Below the pieces are notes generated by a model. It searched no databases, was not told the origin of the DNA, and saw only the letters and a list, made by a program, of their open reading frames with translations. From NCBI GenBank assembly GCA_934316925.1, contig CAKREC010000007.1, positions 1 to 64,000 of the forward strand: a stretch of 64,000 bases of DNA, read 5' to 3'. Positions 16,397 to 24,791 of the stretch are shown here, piece after piece. The translations under genes and the position numbers were made by a program. This DNA is from an uncultured Eubacterium sp. (GTDB lineage Bacteria > Bacillota > Clostridia > Lachnospirales > Lachnospiraceae). How positions within the stretch are numbered: the stretch's first letter is position 1; every line of letters starts with the position of its first letter.

Positions 16397-18181
16397 ATGA
16401 ATATCTTTTCAGTATTGTCCATGATCGGTGGACTGGCATTATTTTTGTATGGAATGAATGTATTAGGAGATGGCCTTGCCAAACTTGCAGGAGGCCGTTT
16501 GGAACGTGTGCTGGAAAAGCTCACCAAGAAGCGGTATATGGCAGTTCTTCTGGGCGCAGGAGTGACGGCAGTGATCCAGTCTTCCTCAGCGACTACGGTT
16601 ATGGTCGTTGGTTTTGTAAACTCAGGTATCATGAAGCTGGGACAGGTTGTCGGCATTATCATGGGAGCAAACATCGGAACAACCGTTACCTCATGGATCT
16701 TGTCTCTTAGCGGGATCAGCAGTGGTAATGTATTTGTCCAGTTGTTGAAACCGTCTTCGTTTTCACCGGTTCTGGCGGCGATCGGTATTATTCTGATCAT
16801 GATAGGAAAGACCGAAAAAAGAAAAGACATTGGAAATATCCTGGTTGGGTTTGCCATCTTAATGACCGGCATGGATACGATGAGTGCAGCGGTAGAACCA
16901 TTGGCTGAGAATCCTCAGTTTGCAAGTATTCTGACGATGTTCTCAAACCCAATTCTTGGACTGCTCGCCGGAACTGTATTGACCGCAGCGATCCAGAGTT
17001 CGTCGGCGTCTGTTGGTATTTTGCAGGCACTTTGTGCGACAGGAAGTATCCAGTTTTCGACAGCACTTCCGATCATCATGGGACAGAATATCGGTACCTG
17101 TGTGACGGCATTGATGTCTTCGGTGGGTGCCAATAAAAATGCAAAGAGAGCATCTATGATCCACTTGTATTTTAACCTGATCGGAACCATTCTGTTTATG
17201 ATCCTGTTTTATGGCCTGAACAGTGTGATCCATTTTTCGTTCTTTCACACATCGGCAAATGCAGCGGGAATTGCCGTGATACACAGTTTGTTTAATATTT
17301 TTGCTGTAATCGTGTTGTACCCGGCATCCAATCTGCTGGTGAAACTGGCTACCTGGACGATCCCGGATGGAAAAGAAGAGAACGCAGTAAAAGAAGAGAA
17401 TGCAGTAAAAGAAGAAATCGGACTGGACGAGCGTTTCCTTACCCGCCCTGCTTTCGCACTGGAATTATGTAGAAATACAACCGTAAAAATGTTAAGAAAA
17501 ACCCAGGAACAGCTGCACACCGCATTTGGACTGCTGGAACATTATGATGATAACGTGCTTGCCAAGGTCGGAGAAATGGAGACCGAGGTGGATTCGTATG
17601 AAGATGCGCTGGGAACTTATATGGTGCAGCTGGGAAGCAAAAATCTGTCGGAGGATGACAGTAAGACTCTGACAATCCTTTTACACTGTATCAGTGACTT
17701 TGAGCGGATGTCCGATCATGCGTTGAATATTGCCCAGTCGTTTGAAGAGGCTCACCGGAAGAAATTGCAGTTTTCTCCAGATGCCATGGAAGAATTGCGG
17801 GTTTATATGGATGCGGTTGAGAAAATTGTGGATGATGTAGCAGTCTGCTTTCAGAATAATGATCTGCAGCTGGCAAGAGAAGTGGAACCGCTGGAGCAGG
17901 TTATTAACAAATTGAATAAAAAGATCAAAGAACGTCATGTAAAACGTTTGCGTAAGGGAAAATGTACCATTGAAATGGGATTTATCCTGCAGGACATCAG
18001 TACAAATCTGGAACGAATGGCGGATCATTGTTCCAATATTGCAATTTGTCTGATTGAGGTTGACGGAAATGAATTTGACCCTCATACTTATGTAGAGGAG
18101 ATCCGACGGGACATTCCGGACTGGTTTGAAAAAGAATATAAAGAACTAAAACATCAGTATGCCCTGCCGGCAAAGAAATAA
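16397..18181 (+). CDS. nptA: Na+/phosphate cotransporter (NptA) fused to a PhoU-like domain
   Basis: Sodium-coupled phosphate importer, 594 residues. The membrane half (about 1-320) contains the two inverted-repeat motifs of type II Na/Pi transporters, VTAVIQSSSATT near residue 55 and LTAAIQSSSAS near 196, whose QSSS triplets bind substrate. Residues 355-590 are helical and match a duplicated PhoU domain, which in related proteins links transport to PhoR signalling. The linker contains a threefold KEENAV-type repeat (KEENAV, KEENAV, KEEIGL) encoded by an 18-base direct repeat around 17370-17418. GGAGGG at 16387-16392 sets the start at ATG 16397; an ATG at 16385 lies before it. The downstream pair of regulators fits a phosphate-starvation operon. 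Confidence 0.9.
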   Translation: MNIFSVLSMIGGLALFLYGMNVLGDGLAKLAGGRLERVLEKLTKKRYMAVLLGAGVTAVIQSSSATTVMVVGFVNSGIMKLGQVVGIIMGANIGTTVTSWILSLSGISSGNVFVQLLKPSSFSPVLAAIGIILIMIGKTEKRKDIGNILVGFAILMTGMDTMSAAVEPLAENPQFASILTMFSNPILGLLAGTVLTAAIQSSSASVGILQALCATGSIQFSTALPIIMGQNIGTCVTALMSSVGANKNAKRASMIHLYFNLIGTILFMILFYGLNSVIHFSFFHTSANAAGIAVIHSLFNIFAVIVLYPASNLLVKLATWTIPDGKEENAVKEENAVKEEIGLDERFLTRPAFALELCRNTTVKMLRKTQEQLHTAFGLLEHYDDNVLAKVGEMETEVDSYEDALGTYMVQLGSKNLSEDDSKTLTILLHCISDFERMSDHALNIAQSFEEAHRKKLQFSPDAMEELRVYMDAVEKIVDDVAVCFQNNDLQLAREVEPLEQVINKLNKKIKERHVKRLRKGKCTIEMGFILQDISTNLERMADHCSNIAICLIEVDGNEFDPHTYVEEIRRDIPDWFEKEYKELKHQYALPAKK

Positions 18182-18199
18182 GGATAGGAGTGACGTGAT

Positions 18200-18868
18200 A
18201 TGGCTTTGGTATATATTGTAGAAGACGACAGTGATATTCGGGAGATTGAGACGATCGCATTGAAGAACAGCAACTATATGACCGTGGGTTTTGAAAATGC
18301 AAGAGATTTTTTCAAGAAAATGGACGAAGTGCTGCCGGATCTGGTATTATTGGATATCATGCTGCCGGATCAAAATGGATATGAAATTTTGAAAAAGATA
18401 CGAAATACACACAATACGAGAAAAATTCCGGTGATCATGGTCACAGCCAAGACAACGGAGATCGATATGATCAAAGGACTGGATGAAGGGGCGGATGATT
18501 ACATACGTAAACCGTTCTCGATCATGGAATTGATCACCAGAGTGAAAGCGGTATTGCGAAGAACGGAACCGGAGATTGTTAAAAAGATCAAGATGGATAA
18601 CATTGTACTGGATGATGAGCGTCACGAAGTGACCGTGAACCGCAATGTGATCGATCTGACATTTAAAGAATATGAATTGCTCAAACTGTTGATGCAGAAT
18701 GCAGGGATCGTGATGTCAAGAGATGTCATCATGGAACGTGTGTGGGACACCGGGTTTGAAGGTGAAACCCGTACCGTTGATATGCACATCAAGACGTTGA
18801 GAAAAAAATTAGGCGAGTCGGGCAATTTGATCAAAACAGTAAGAAATGTTGGATATGTAATGGAGTGA
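18200..18868 (+). CDS. OmpR/PhoB-family response regulator
   Basis: DNA-binding response regulator of 222 residues. The receiver domain (1-120) has the acidic pair EDD near residue 8, the phospho-acceptor Asp in LVLLDIMLPD near residue 52, and the Lys in RKPFS near 103. The C-terminal winged helix (about 130-220) contains LTFKEYELLKLL and RTVDMHIKTLRKKL, the recognition region of the OmpR/PhoB class. It lies 18 bases after nptA and 4 bases before its kinase. Given the Pho-like repeats upstream of nptA, this is the probable PhoB/PhoP of the strain, but a kinase partner alone does not prove the signal. Confidence 0.88.
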   Translation: MALVYIVEDDSDIREIETIALKNSNYMTVGFENARDFFKKMDEVLPDLVLLDIMLPDQNGYEILKKIRNTHNTRKIPVIMVTAKTTEIDMIKGLDEGADDYIRKPFSIMELITRVKAVLRRTEPEIVKKIKMDNIVLDDERHEVTVNRNVIDLTFKEYELLKLLMQNAGIVMSRDVIMERVWDTGFEGETRTVDMHIKTLRKKLGESGNLIKTVRNVGYVME

Positions 18869-18872
18869 CAGG

Positions 18873-20186
18873 ATGAAACGGAAGATTAATGCACAGGTGA
18901 TCGGCATCACATTTATTGCGATCATAGTTACGATGGCATTTATGCTGGCGGTTTTTTACAGCGTGTTTCGGAAGCAGGTCATGGAGGATCTGCGTCTGGA
19001 GGCAGAAGTGCTGAAGAATTCGGATATTTTTTCGGATGACAAAGAGATGAAAGCGGACTTTAAGGTTGCGGATCTTCGTATTACATGGATCGATGTAAAT
19101 GGAGAGGTGTTGTTTGACAATGATGCGAACATCGGGGCGATGAACAATCATGCGAGCCGGCCGGAGGTGGAAGAAGCACTGAAAACCGGGCATGGCAAGG
19201 CAATCCGGCGTTCAGCTACGATGGATGCGAATACCTATTATTATGCGATCCGGCTGGACGATGGTTCCGTGCTCCGGGTCTGTCAGGAGGCTGGAAATCT
19301 GAGCAGCCTGATGCAGTCTGCGATTCCGGTGGTTTTACTGGTGATCGTTGTGATGATCCTCTTTAGTGTGATCGTAACACATTTTATGACGAAAAAAATC
19401 ATTGCACCGATCGAATCTATGGCAAACCAGCTGGACGATTACAGTATCAAACCAGTGTATAAAGAGCTGGTTCCATTTGTGGATACGATCCGTAAACAGC
19501 ATGAAAATATTTTACAGGCGGCCATGATCCGGCAGGATTTTACAACGAATATATCTCATGAGTTAAAAACTCCACTGACAGCGATCATTGGATATTCGGA
19601 GCTGATTGAGAATAAGATGGTAGACGAAGAGAAAACAATCCGCTTTGCCACAGACATCCGGCAGAATTCAGAACGACTGCTGTCCCTGATCAACGATGTC
19701 ATCAACTTGTCGGAACTGGACCATATGGAAAAAGAAAAGTCACTGGATCTGCTGGATCTGGATGAGATCGCCCGTGGCTGTACCAATACCCTTGCGATGA
19801 ATGCCAAAAGGCAGGGTCTGGAATTCTCTTATGAAGGGCAGCCTTGCGAAATTCGTGGCAATAAGGAACTTCTGATCGAACTCATTATGAATCTGGGTGA
19901 GAATGCAATTCGGTATAATAAGGAAAACGGAAGTGTAACGGTGCGGGTAGGCATGAAAGATGGAAAGAAATTTTTAGAAGTAAAAGATACCGGGATCGGT
20001 ATTCCAAATGATTGTCAGGAACGTGTTTTTGAACGCTTTTTCCGGGTCGATAAAAGCCGCTCTAAACAGACCGGAGGTACCGGACTTGGACTTGCGATCG
20101 TCAAACACATTGTGGCGATCCATGATGCAACACTTTCCATGGAAAGTGAAGTTGGCAGAGGTACCTGTATCCGCGTTGATTTTTAA
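18873..20186 (+). CDS. PhoR-like membrane sensor histidine kinase
   Basis: Membrane sensor kinase of 437 residues. There is a first transmembrane helix near 8-30, an extracytoplasmic domain of about 115 residues, a second helix near 150-172 and a short HAMP-like linker. The phospho-acceptor block is NISHELKTPLTAIIGYSELI, with His near 228. The N box is LGENAIRYN, G1 is DTGIGIP, and G2 is GGTGLGLAI, all canonical. The order nptA-PhoU, regulator, kinase supports a role in phosphate sensing (inference from context). A terminator follows. Confidence 0.88.
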   Translation: MKRKINAQVIGITFIAIIVTMAFMLAVFYSVFRKQVMEDLRLEAEVLKNSDIFSDDKEMKADFKVADLRITWIDVNGEVLFDNDANIGAMNNHASRPEVEEALKTGHGKAIRRSATMDANTYYYAIRLDDGSVLRVCQEAGNLSSLMQSAIPVVLLVIVVMILFSVIVTHFMTKKIIAPIESMANQLDDYSIKPVYKELVPFVDTIRKQHENILQAAMIRQDFTTNISHELKTPLTAIIGYSELIENKMVDEEKTIRFATDIRQNSERLLSLINDVINLSELDHMEKEKSLDLLDLDEIARGCTNTLAMNAKRQGLEFSYEGQPCEIRGNKELLIELIMNLGENAIRYNKENGSVTVRVGMKDGKKFLEVKDTGIGIPNDCQERVFERFFRVDKSRSKQTGGTGLGLAIVKHIVAIHDATLSMESEVGRGTCIRVDF

Positions 20187-20203
20187 ATATTAATGAAATA
20201 AAA

Positions 20204-20257
20204 GGATAGACCAGGAGCTGGCAGGGGTGACTGTATCAGGCTGGTTTATTCTTTTTT
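20204..20257 (+). terminator. Terminator after the phosphate regulon operon
   Basis: GGATAGACCAG (20204-20214) pairs along 11 positions with CTGGTTTATTC (20241-20251) around a 26-base loop, followed by six T. The long loop makes it less typical than its neighbours. Confidence 0.7.
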
Positions 20258-20316
20258 GTGTTTTTCTCGACGGAAAGTATCGGTGAATTGTATATATAGT
20301 GAAAGGGGGAACAAGA

Positions 20317-20799
20317 GTGAATACGGATTTCCAAGGAAATGACAAAGAAACCTGGTTTCGAAAAATGTATGACGAGTATGTGATGGATGTGTACCGGCTT
20401 TGTTTTTCGTACATGAAAAACAAAATGGACACAGAGGACGCTGTGCAGGAAACATATTGCCGGCTTTATCAGGTGATGGATGTGATGGAAGAAGAAGGGC
20501 ATATCAAAGGATGGCTCTTAGTAACGGCGGGAAACATCTGCAAAAATATGTTGAAGCACTGGTCAAGAAAAAGTCAGAAACTGGAAGAAAGCATATGCGA
20601 GGTGGGAAAGGAAGATGAATATAAGATCGAGATGCTGGAACTGGTTATGAATCTGCCGCAAAAATACAAAACAGTGGTGTACCTTTATTATTATGAAGAG
20701 TATAACAGTGTGCAGATTTCACAGATCATGAAGATGCCGGAGTCAACGGTAAGGACACATTTACAAAAAGCAAGAAAGTTGTTGAAACAGGAGTTATGA
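20317..20799 (+). CDS. ECF-type RNA polymerase sigma factor
   Basis: Sigma-70 family extracytoplasmic-function factor of 160 residues. Region 2 contains LCFSYMKNKMDTEDAVQETY, the core-binding and -10 recognition helices. Region 4 contains LPQKYKTVVYLYYYEEY and a helix-turn-helix ending TVRTHLQKARKLL. No sigma region 3 is present, as expected. The start is GTG 20317 with AGGGGG 7 bases upstream; an upstream GTG at 20299 overlaps that site. The next gene encodes a single-span membrane protein with a short cytoplasmic N-terminus, the usual anti-sigma partner. Signals and target promoters are unknown. Confidence 0.87.
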   Translation: MNTDFQGNDKETWFRKMYDEYVMDVYRLCFSYMKNKMDTEDAVQETYCRLYQVMDVMEEEGHIKGWLLVTAGNICKNMLKHWSRKSQKLEESICEVGKEDEYKIEMLELVMNLPQKYKTVVYLYYYEEYNSVQISQIMKMPESTVRTHLQKARKLLKQEL

Positions 20800-20871
20800 G
20801 TGGATGTTTTAACAATCTGACGCCTGGAGAACATGATGGGCGCAACGTATTATATAAGGGGGAATTTTTAA

Positions 20872-21942
20872 ATGGAGATAAAAGAAGTTTATCAGAATAT
20901 TACCTGTTCGGAAGAAGAAAAAGAAAAAATGTATGAGCAGATCCTACAGAAGCGGGATCACAAAGTGAAAAAGATCAGCATGAAAAAACCGCTGGTTAAG
21001 GCTGCGGTCGTTTTTGCCTCTCTTTTGGTGGCAGGGACATCGGTGTATGCAGCGATCCGGATTCATACCGCGCAGGAAGTGGCGCAGCAGATGGGACATG
21101 AAAAACTGGCAGGTCAGTTCGCTACCTTGTCCGATAATGTAGTGACGCTGACGAGTGGAGATTATCAGATTTCGTACCTGGGAAAAGTGACGGGAAAAGA
21201 TCTTTTGGAAGAAAAGATCGACGACTCCGTTTCAAAAGAAAAATCCTATTATGTTGTTGCTGCACAGAGCAACAAGGAAACGGCAGAAGAAGACAGCTAT
21301 GAACTTGTGGCAACGCCTTTGATCAAGGGAGAAGCACCGTGGCAGTGCAACCTGTACACGATGGGAGGCGGTTCCGAAAGCCAGTGGATCGATGGTGTGC
21401 GCTATTATATCTACGAGTGTGACAATCTGGATCTGTTTGCGGATCGCGGTGTGTATCTGGGTGTCAGTGATAGTGTGCCAAGCGCAGATAATTTTACTTA
21501 TGATGAAAAGACTGGTGAGATTGCAAGCAATCAGCAGTATGAGGGAGTCAGTGTTGTATTTGAAATGAAACTGGATCACTCCAAAGCGGATGAAAAAAAG
21601 GTAGAAGAATATCTGAAAAAGATGCAGCAGGAAAACACTGCCGATGTAACCGATGAGGAAGAGGATGATGCAGACGATGAAATTTCCAAGCTTGTCAAAC
21701 AATGGCGAAATGTGCCGGAAGAAAAGAAACTGGAAATACTGCACGAAAAAGGAAAATTGATCAAAGAAGAAACGGTTACGGAAGAATATCTTGACAAAAA
21801 TGATGGAAAAGAGTTCATCAATGCTACTTCATGGGATGACAGAAACCTGACAGGGCATGTTTTGACGTGGATCAAAGGCAAACAGTTTCAGAAGCAGTAT
21901 TATCGGATTTCCATTGACGAAGTTCGTAAACTCATCTATTGA
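20872..21942 (+). CDS. Membrane-anchored anti-sigma-like protein (DUF4179-like)
   Basis: Protein of 356 residues with a cytoplasmic N-terminal 42 residues (IKEVYQNITCSEEEKEKMYE) resembling the sigma-binding segment of DUF4179-type proteins. One transmembrane helix lies near 43-61. A large acidic extracytoplasmic domain follows, with a very acidic stretch (DEEEDDADDEI) around residue 265. It starts 72 bases after the ECF sigma gene and is probably cotranscribed. Such proteins usually hold the sigma factor at the membrane until the outer domain senses stress. No protease site or peptidase partner is visible, so the release mechanism is unknown. Confidence 0.72.
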   Translation: MEIKEVYQNITCSEEEKEKMYEQILQKRDHKVKKISMKKPLVKAAVVFASLLVAGTSVYAAIRIHTAQEVAQQMGHEKLAGQFATLSDNVVTLTSGDYQISYLGKVTGKDLLEEKIDDSVSKEKSYYVVAAQSNKETAEEDSYELVATPLIKGEAPWQCNLYTMGGGSESQWIDGVRYYIYECDNLDLFADRGVYLGVSDSVPSADNFTYDEKTGEIASNQQYEGVSVVFEMKLDHSKADEKKVEEYLKKMQQENTADVTDEEEDDADDEISKLVKQWRNVPEEKKLEILHEKGKLIKEETVTEEYLDKNDGKEFINATSWDDRNLTGHVLTWIKGKQFQKQYYRISIDEVRKLIY

Positions 21943-21967
21943 ATTGCCGGGCTTTAAATGGTATAAT
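21939..21967 (+). promoter_or_regulatory. Vegetative promoter for the nitroreductase
   Basis: TTGAAT (21939-21944) and TATAAT (21962-21967) are 17 bases apart. The -35 box overlaps the stop codon of the upstream gene. TTGAAT with TATAAT recurs at two other promoters in this window, before the DUF6110 gene and the phosphoketolase. Confidence 0.75.
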
Positions 21968-22001
21968 ACCTTCAAATATTTGTTTATGGAGGTTTTACCA
22001 A

Positions 22002-22544
22002 ATGGAAGCAAAAGAATGTATTTTGACCCGTCGCAGTGTTCGCAAATATGCGGATAAACCAGTAGCAAAAGAGACCATTGAAGAACTTGTCAGCATGGCT
22101 TCTTTCGCTCCTACTTGGAAGAATGTTCAGGCAAACCGTTATATCGCAGTTACGGATGAGAACATAAAGAATAAAGTGGCAGACGAGTGTGTCATGGATT
22201 TTGCCGGCAACCAGCGTATCATCAAGAGTGCTCCTGTACTGGTGGTAATGACGATCGTGGATTCCCGTTCAGGATATGAGAGAGATGGCTCTTTTAGTAC
22301 ATCAAAAGGAAAGCACTGGGAGTCATTTGATTCCGGTATTGCAGCGCAGACATTCAGCCTGGCTGCTCATGAACTGGGACTTGGCACGGTTATCATGGGA
22401 ATCTTTGATGAGGCTAAAGTGGCAGAAGCGGTTGGTGTTCCGGAAGGCGAAAGCGTTTCCGCATTGGTTGCACTTGGATATCCGGATGAAGAGCCGGCAG
22501 CACCAAAGAGAAAAGAATTAGAAAAGATTTTATCCTTCCGATAA
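22002..22544 (+). CDS. Nitroreductase-family FMN oxidoreductase
   Basis: Flavin-dependent reductase of 180 residues, acting as a cytoplasmic dimer. The N-terminal ILTRRSVRKYADKP motif binds the FMN phosphate and is diagnostic for the family. The central SFAPTWKNVQANRYIAV and the C-terminal ELGLGTVIMGIF stretch are conserved flavin and dimer contacts. GGAGG at 21988-21992 sets ATG 22002 as start; the frame is open upstream but lacks a ribosome site and overlaps the promoter. The physiological substrate is unknown. A terminator follows at 22564. Confidence 0.85.
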   Translation: MEAKECILTRRSVRKYADKPVAKETIEELVSMASFAPTWKNVQANRYIAVTDENIKNKVADECVMDFAGNQRIIKSAPVLVVMTIVDSRSGYERDGSFSTSKGKHWESFDSGIAAQTFSLAAHELGLGTVIMGIFDEAKVAEAVGVPEGESVSALVALGYPDEEPAAPKRKELEKILSFR

Positions 22545-22563
22545 GATGAATGGTTAAGGCAGG

Positions 22564-22604
22564 ATCAAACGGCAATTCCGGTTGGGGTTGTCGTTTGATT
22601 TTTT
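22564..22604 (+). terminator. Terminator between the nitroreductase and the MATE gene
   Basis: A 12-pair stem, ATCAAACGGCAA (22564-22575) with TTGTCGTTTGAT (22588-22599), is followed by a T run. The ribosome site GGAGGG of the MATE gene begins only three bases after the T run. Confidence 0.88.
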
Positions 22605-22620
22605 ATGGAGGGATGATGGA

Positions 22621-23982
22621 GTGACAACAGATTTTTCAAAAGGTAAAGTATGGAAAAATATTGTTGGACAAGCGGTTCCGTTGACGTTGGCGCAGCTGGT
22701 CCAGCTTTTATATAATGTGGTGGACCGGATCTATATCGGACATCTGCCGGGAGAAGGCAACATGGCGCTTACCGGAGTCGGACTGACTTTTCCGGTGATC
22801 ACGCTGATCGCAGCGTTTACGGCATTGTTTGGAAGTGGCGGAACCCCGTTGTTTTCGATGGCAAGAGGTGAGAAGAACCGGGAAAAAGCAGAGAAGATCC
22901 TGGGGACAAGTTTCTTTTTGCTTCTGGTATCGTCAGTGATCCTTATGGCACTTTTATATCTTACGATGAAGCCGGTTTTGTTTTTGTTTGGTGCCAGTGA
23001 GACTTCGTATTATTATGGTGCACTGTATTTGAGGATCTATCTGATCGGCACGGTATTTTCCATGGTTTCTACCGGCTTGAACGGGTACATCAATGCACAG
23101 GGATTTCCGGGAACCGGCATGCTGACAACCGTGATCGGAGCCGTCTTGAATCTGGCACTGGATCCATTATTTATCTTTGCATTACATATGGGAGTTGCCG
23201 GGGCGGCTGTGGCTACTGTGATCAGTCAGGGGGTATCGATGGTATGGGTACTTATGTTTTTTCGCAGTGAAAAAGCTCTGGAGCGCATCAAACGGGAATA
23301 CGTGGTATTTCGCAGAGAGATCGCATCGAAGATCGTTGGACTGGGAGCAGCCGGGTTTATCATGCAGGGAACCAATGCAGCGGTGCAGATTGTGTGCAAT
23401 GCGACATTGCAGCAGTACGGAGGCGATCTGTATGTAGGGATCATGACGATTCTCAATTCGGTGCGCGAGGTACTGTCTCTTACGGTCAGTGGGATTGCAA
23501 GTGGAGCACAGCCGGTACTTGGATTTAATTATGGAGCAAGAAAGTATCACCGGGTCAAGCAGGGAATCCGGTTTTCGGTATTGCTGGGATTTACTTATAC
23601 GATTCTGGCATGGGGCGTTGTCATGCTGATCCCGCGGCCGATCCTCTCGGTGTTTACGTGGGATCCACAGATTTTACACCATGGACAGGATGCTTTGAAG
23701 ATCTACTTTTTTGGCTTTTGTTTTATGGCGTTCCAGTTTGGGGGACAGTCGGTGTTTCAGGCATTGGGATATGCCAAACATGCAATCTTTTTCTCACTGT
23801 TGCGAAAAGTCATTATTGTAGTTCCGCTTACGATTCTGTTGCCGGCGATCGGTTTTGGCGTAAATGGAGTCTTTCTGGCAGAACCAATCTCCAATGTGAT
23901 CGGTGGTCTTGCCAGTTTTATTACCATGTGGTATACCATATATCGAAAACTTGATACGAAGAAAGGGTTAGAAAATGAGTGA
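22621..23982 (+). CDS. MATE-family multidrug/metabolite exporter
   Basis: Membrane antiporter of 453 residues with 12 hydrophobic segments, coupled to Na+ or H+. The N-terminal PLTLAQLVQLLYNVVDRIYIG segment and the mid-protein PVLGFNYGARKYHRVK block are family hallmarks. It resembles the DinF/MepA-like branch common in Clostridia. The start is GTG 22621, 7 bases behind GGAGGGA. The ATG codons at 22613 and 22616 belong to another frame that stops within three codons. The gene follows a strong terminator by 16 bases, so its own promoter must lie upstream of or inside that hairpin. It overlaps the next gene by 8 bases. Confidence 0.88.
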   Translation: MTTDFSKGKVWKNIVGQAVPLTLAQLVQLLYNVVDRIYIGHLPGEGNMALTGVGLTFPVITLIAAFTALFGSGGTPLFSMARGEKNREKAEKILGTSFFLLLVSSVILMALLYLTMKPVLFLFGASETSYYYGALYLRIYLIGTVFSMVSTGLNGYINAQGFPGTGMLTTVIGAVLNLALDPLFIFALHMGVAGAAVATVISQGVSMVWVLMFFRSEKALERIKREYVVFRREIASKIVGLGAAGFIMQGTNAAVQIVCNATLQQYGGDLYVGIMTILNSVREVLSLTVSGIASGAQPVLGFNYGARKYHRVKQGIRFSVLLGFTYTILAWGVVMLIPRPILSVFTWDPQILHHGQDALKIYFFGFCFMAFQFGGQSVFQALGYAKHAIFFSLLRKVIIVVPLTILLPAIGFGVNGVFLAEPISNVIGGLASFITMWYTIYRKLDTKKGLENE

Positions 23983-24715
23983 TAAAAAATATTTGGATAT
24001 GTTGTTTGAAATACCGGAATATGTAGGGCATCTGGAGGATTTTGCAGAAAAACTGATGCAGGTGCGTAAGCATAAGCGAAAGGTAGAGGATCTGGAAAAA
24101 GAAGTTCTTTGGTATATCGGCAAAGAGGAAGAAGGCTATATGCCGGACTACGGTGGATTTACCGGGAGAATTTATGATGAATACCTGAAAAATACTGACG
24201 TGGAAGAAGTGATGGATTCCTATCACCGCGTACAGGAGGATCCTTATGAAGACCTTCATGAATTCTGGTATTGCCTGATCCTGTTTAGCAAAAAACTGAA
24301 CGAGCAGCGTGAATATCTGTTGCAGCCGGTATCTACAGAAGAAAAAACCGATGAACAGGAGAGGGAAGAACTGCTGGAATATACAAAATTATTAAACTCC
24401 GTAAAATTGCTTCATAATCTGCTTGAAAATATGGAACCGCTTTTGGAAGGCTATGTAAAAGAACTTCCGCCGGTGGAGGAAAAAGTCAGTTTTCAGACTC
24501 TTTATGCTTCCTTGCTTGGTTTGTACCAACAGGGCAAAAAAGATGAATTCTATCAGGGGATCAATGATAATCTGGATGCACTGATCCAGTTCGCAGAAGA
24601 TGGTGAGATCCAGGCAATGGAGTTTATGAACCAGGCATATGTGGAGCAACGGATGAGTGGCATTTACAATGAAAAACTGGCAGCAGCCGTGCGGGAATAC
24701 CGACAGAAGCATTAA
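23975..24715 (+). CDS. Unknown acidic helical protein coupled to the MATE gene
   Basis: No family recognised. The 246 residues are predicted cytoplasmic, with no signal peptide or membrane segment. Composition is strongly acidic and helical, with charged heptad-like stretches (KLMQVRKHKRKVEDLEKEV near residue 30, EEKTDEQEREELLEYTK near 115). It starts inside the last codons of the MATE gene (8-base overlap), so the two are translationally coupled and probably functionally linked. Codon use matches the core genome, and it is not an obvious mobile gene. Confidence 0.7.
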   Translation: MSDKKYLDMLFEIPEYVGHLEDFAEKLMQVRKHKRKVEDLEKEVLWYIGKEEEGYMPDYGGFTGRIYDEYLKNTDVEEVMDSYHRVQEDPYEDLHEFWYCLILFSKKLNEQREYLLQPVSTEEKTDEQEREELLEYTKLLNSVKLLHNLLENMEPLLEGYVKELPPVEEKVSFQTLYASLLGLYQQGKKDEFYQGINDNLDALIQFAEDGEIQAMEFMNQAYVEQRMSGIYNEKLAAAVREYRQKH

Positions 24716-24791
24716 AAAGTTCCGTGGCACATTTTGAATATATTGTCATAAGTTGTAATAAGCAAACACATGTGAGGAGCAGCGAATAATT

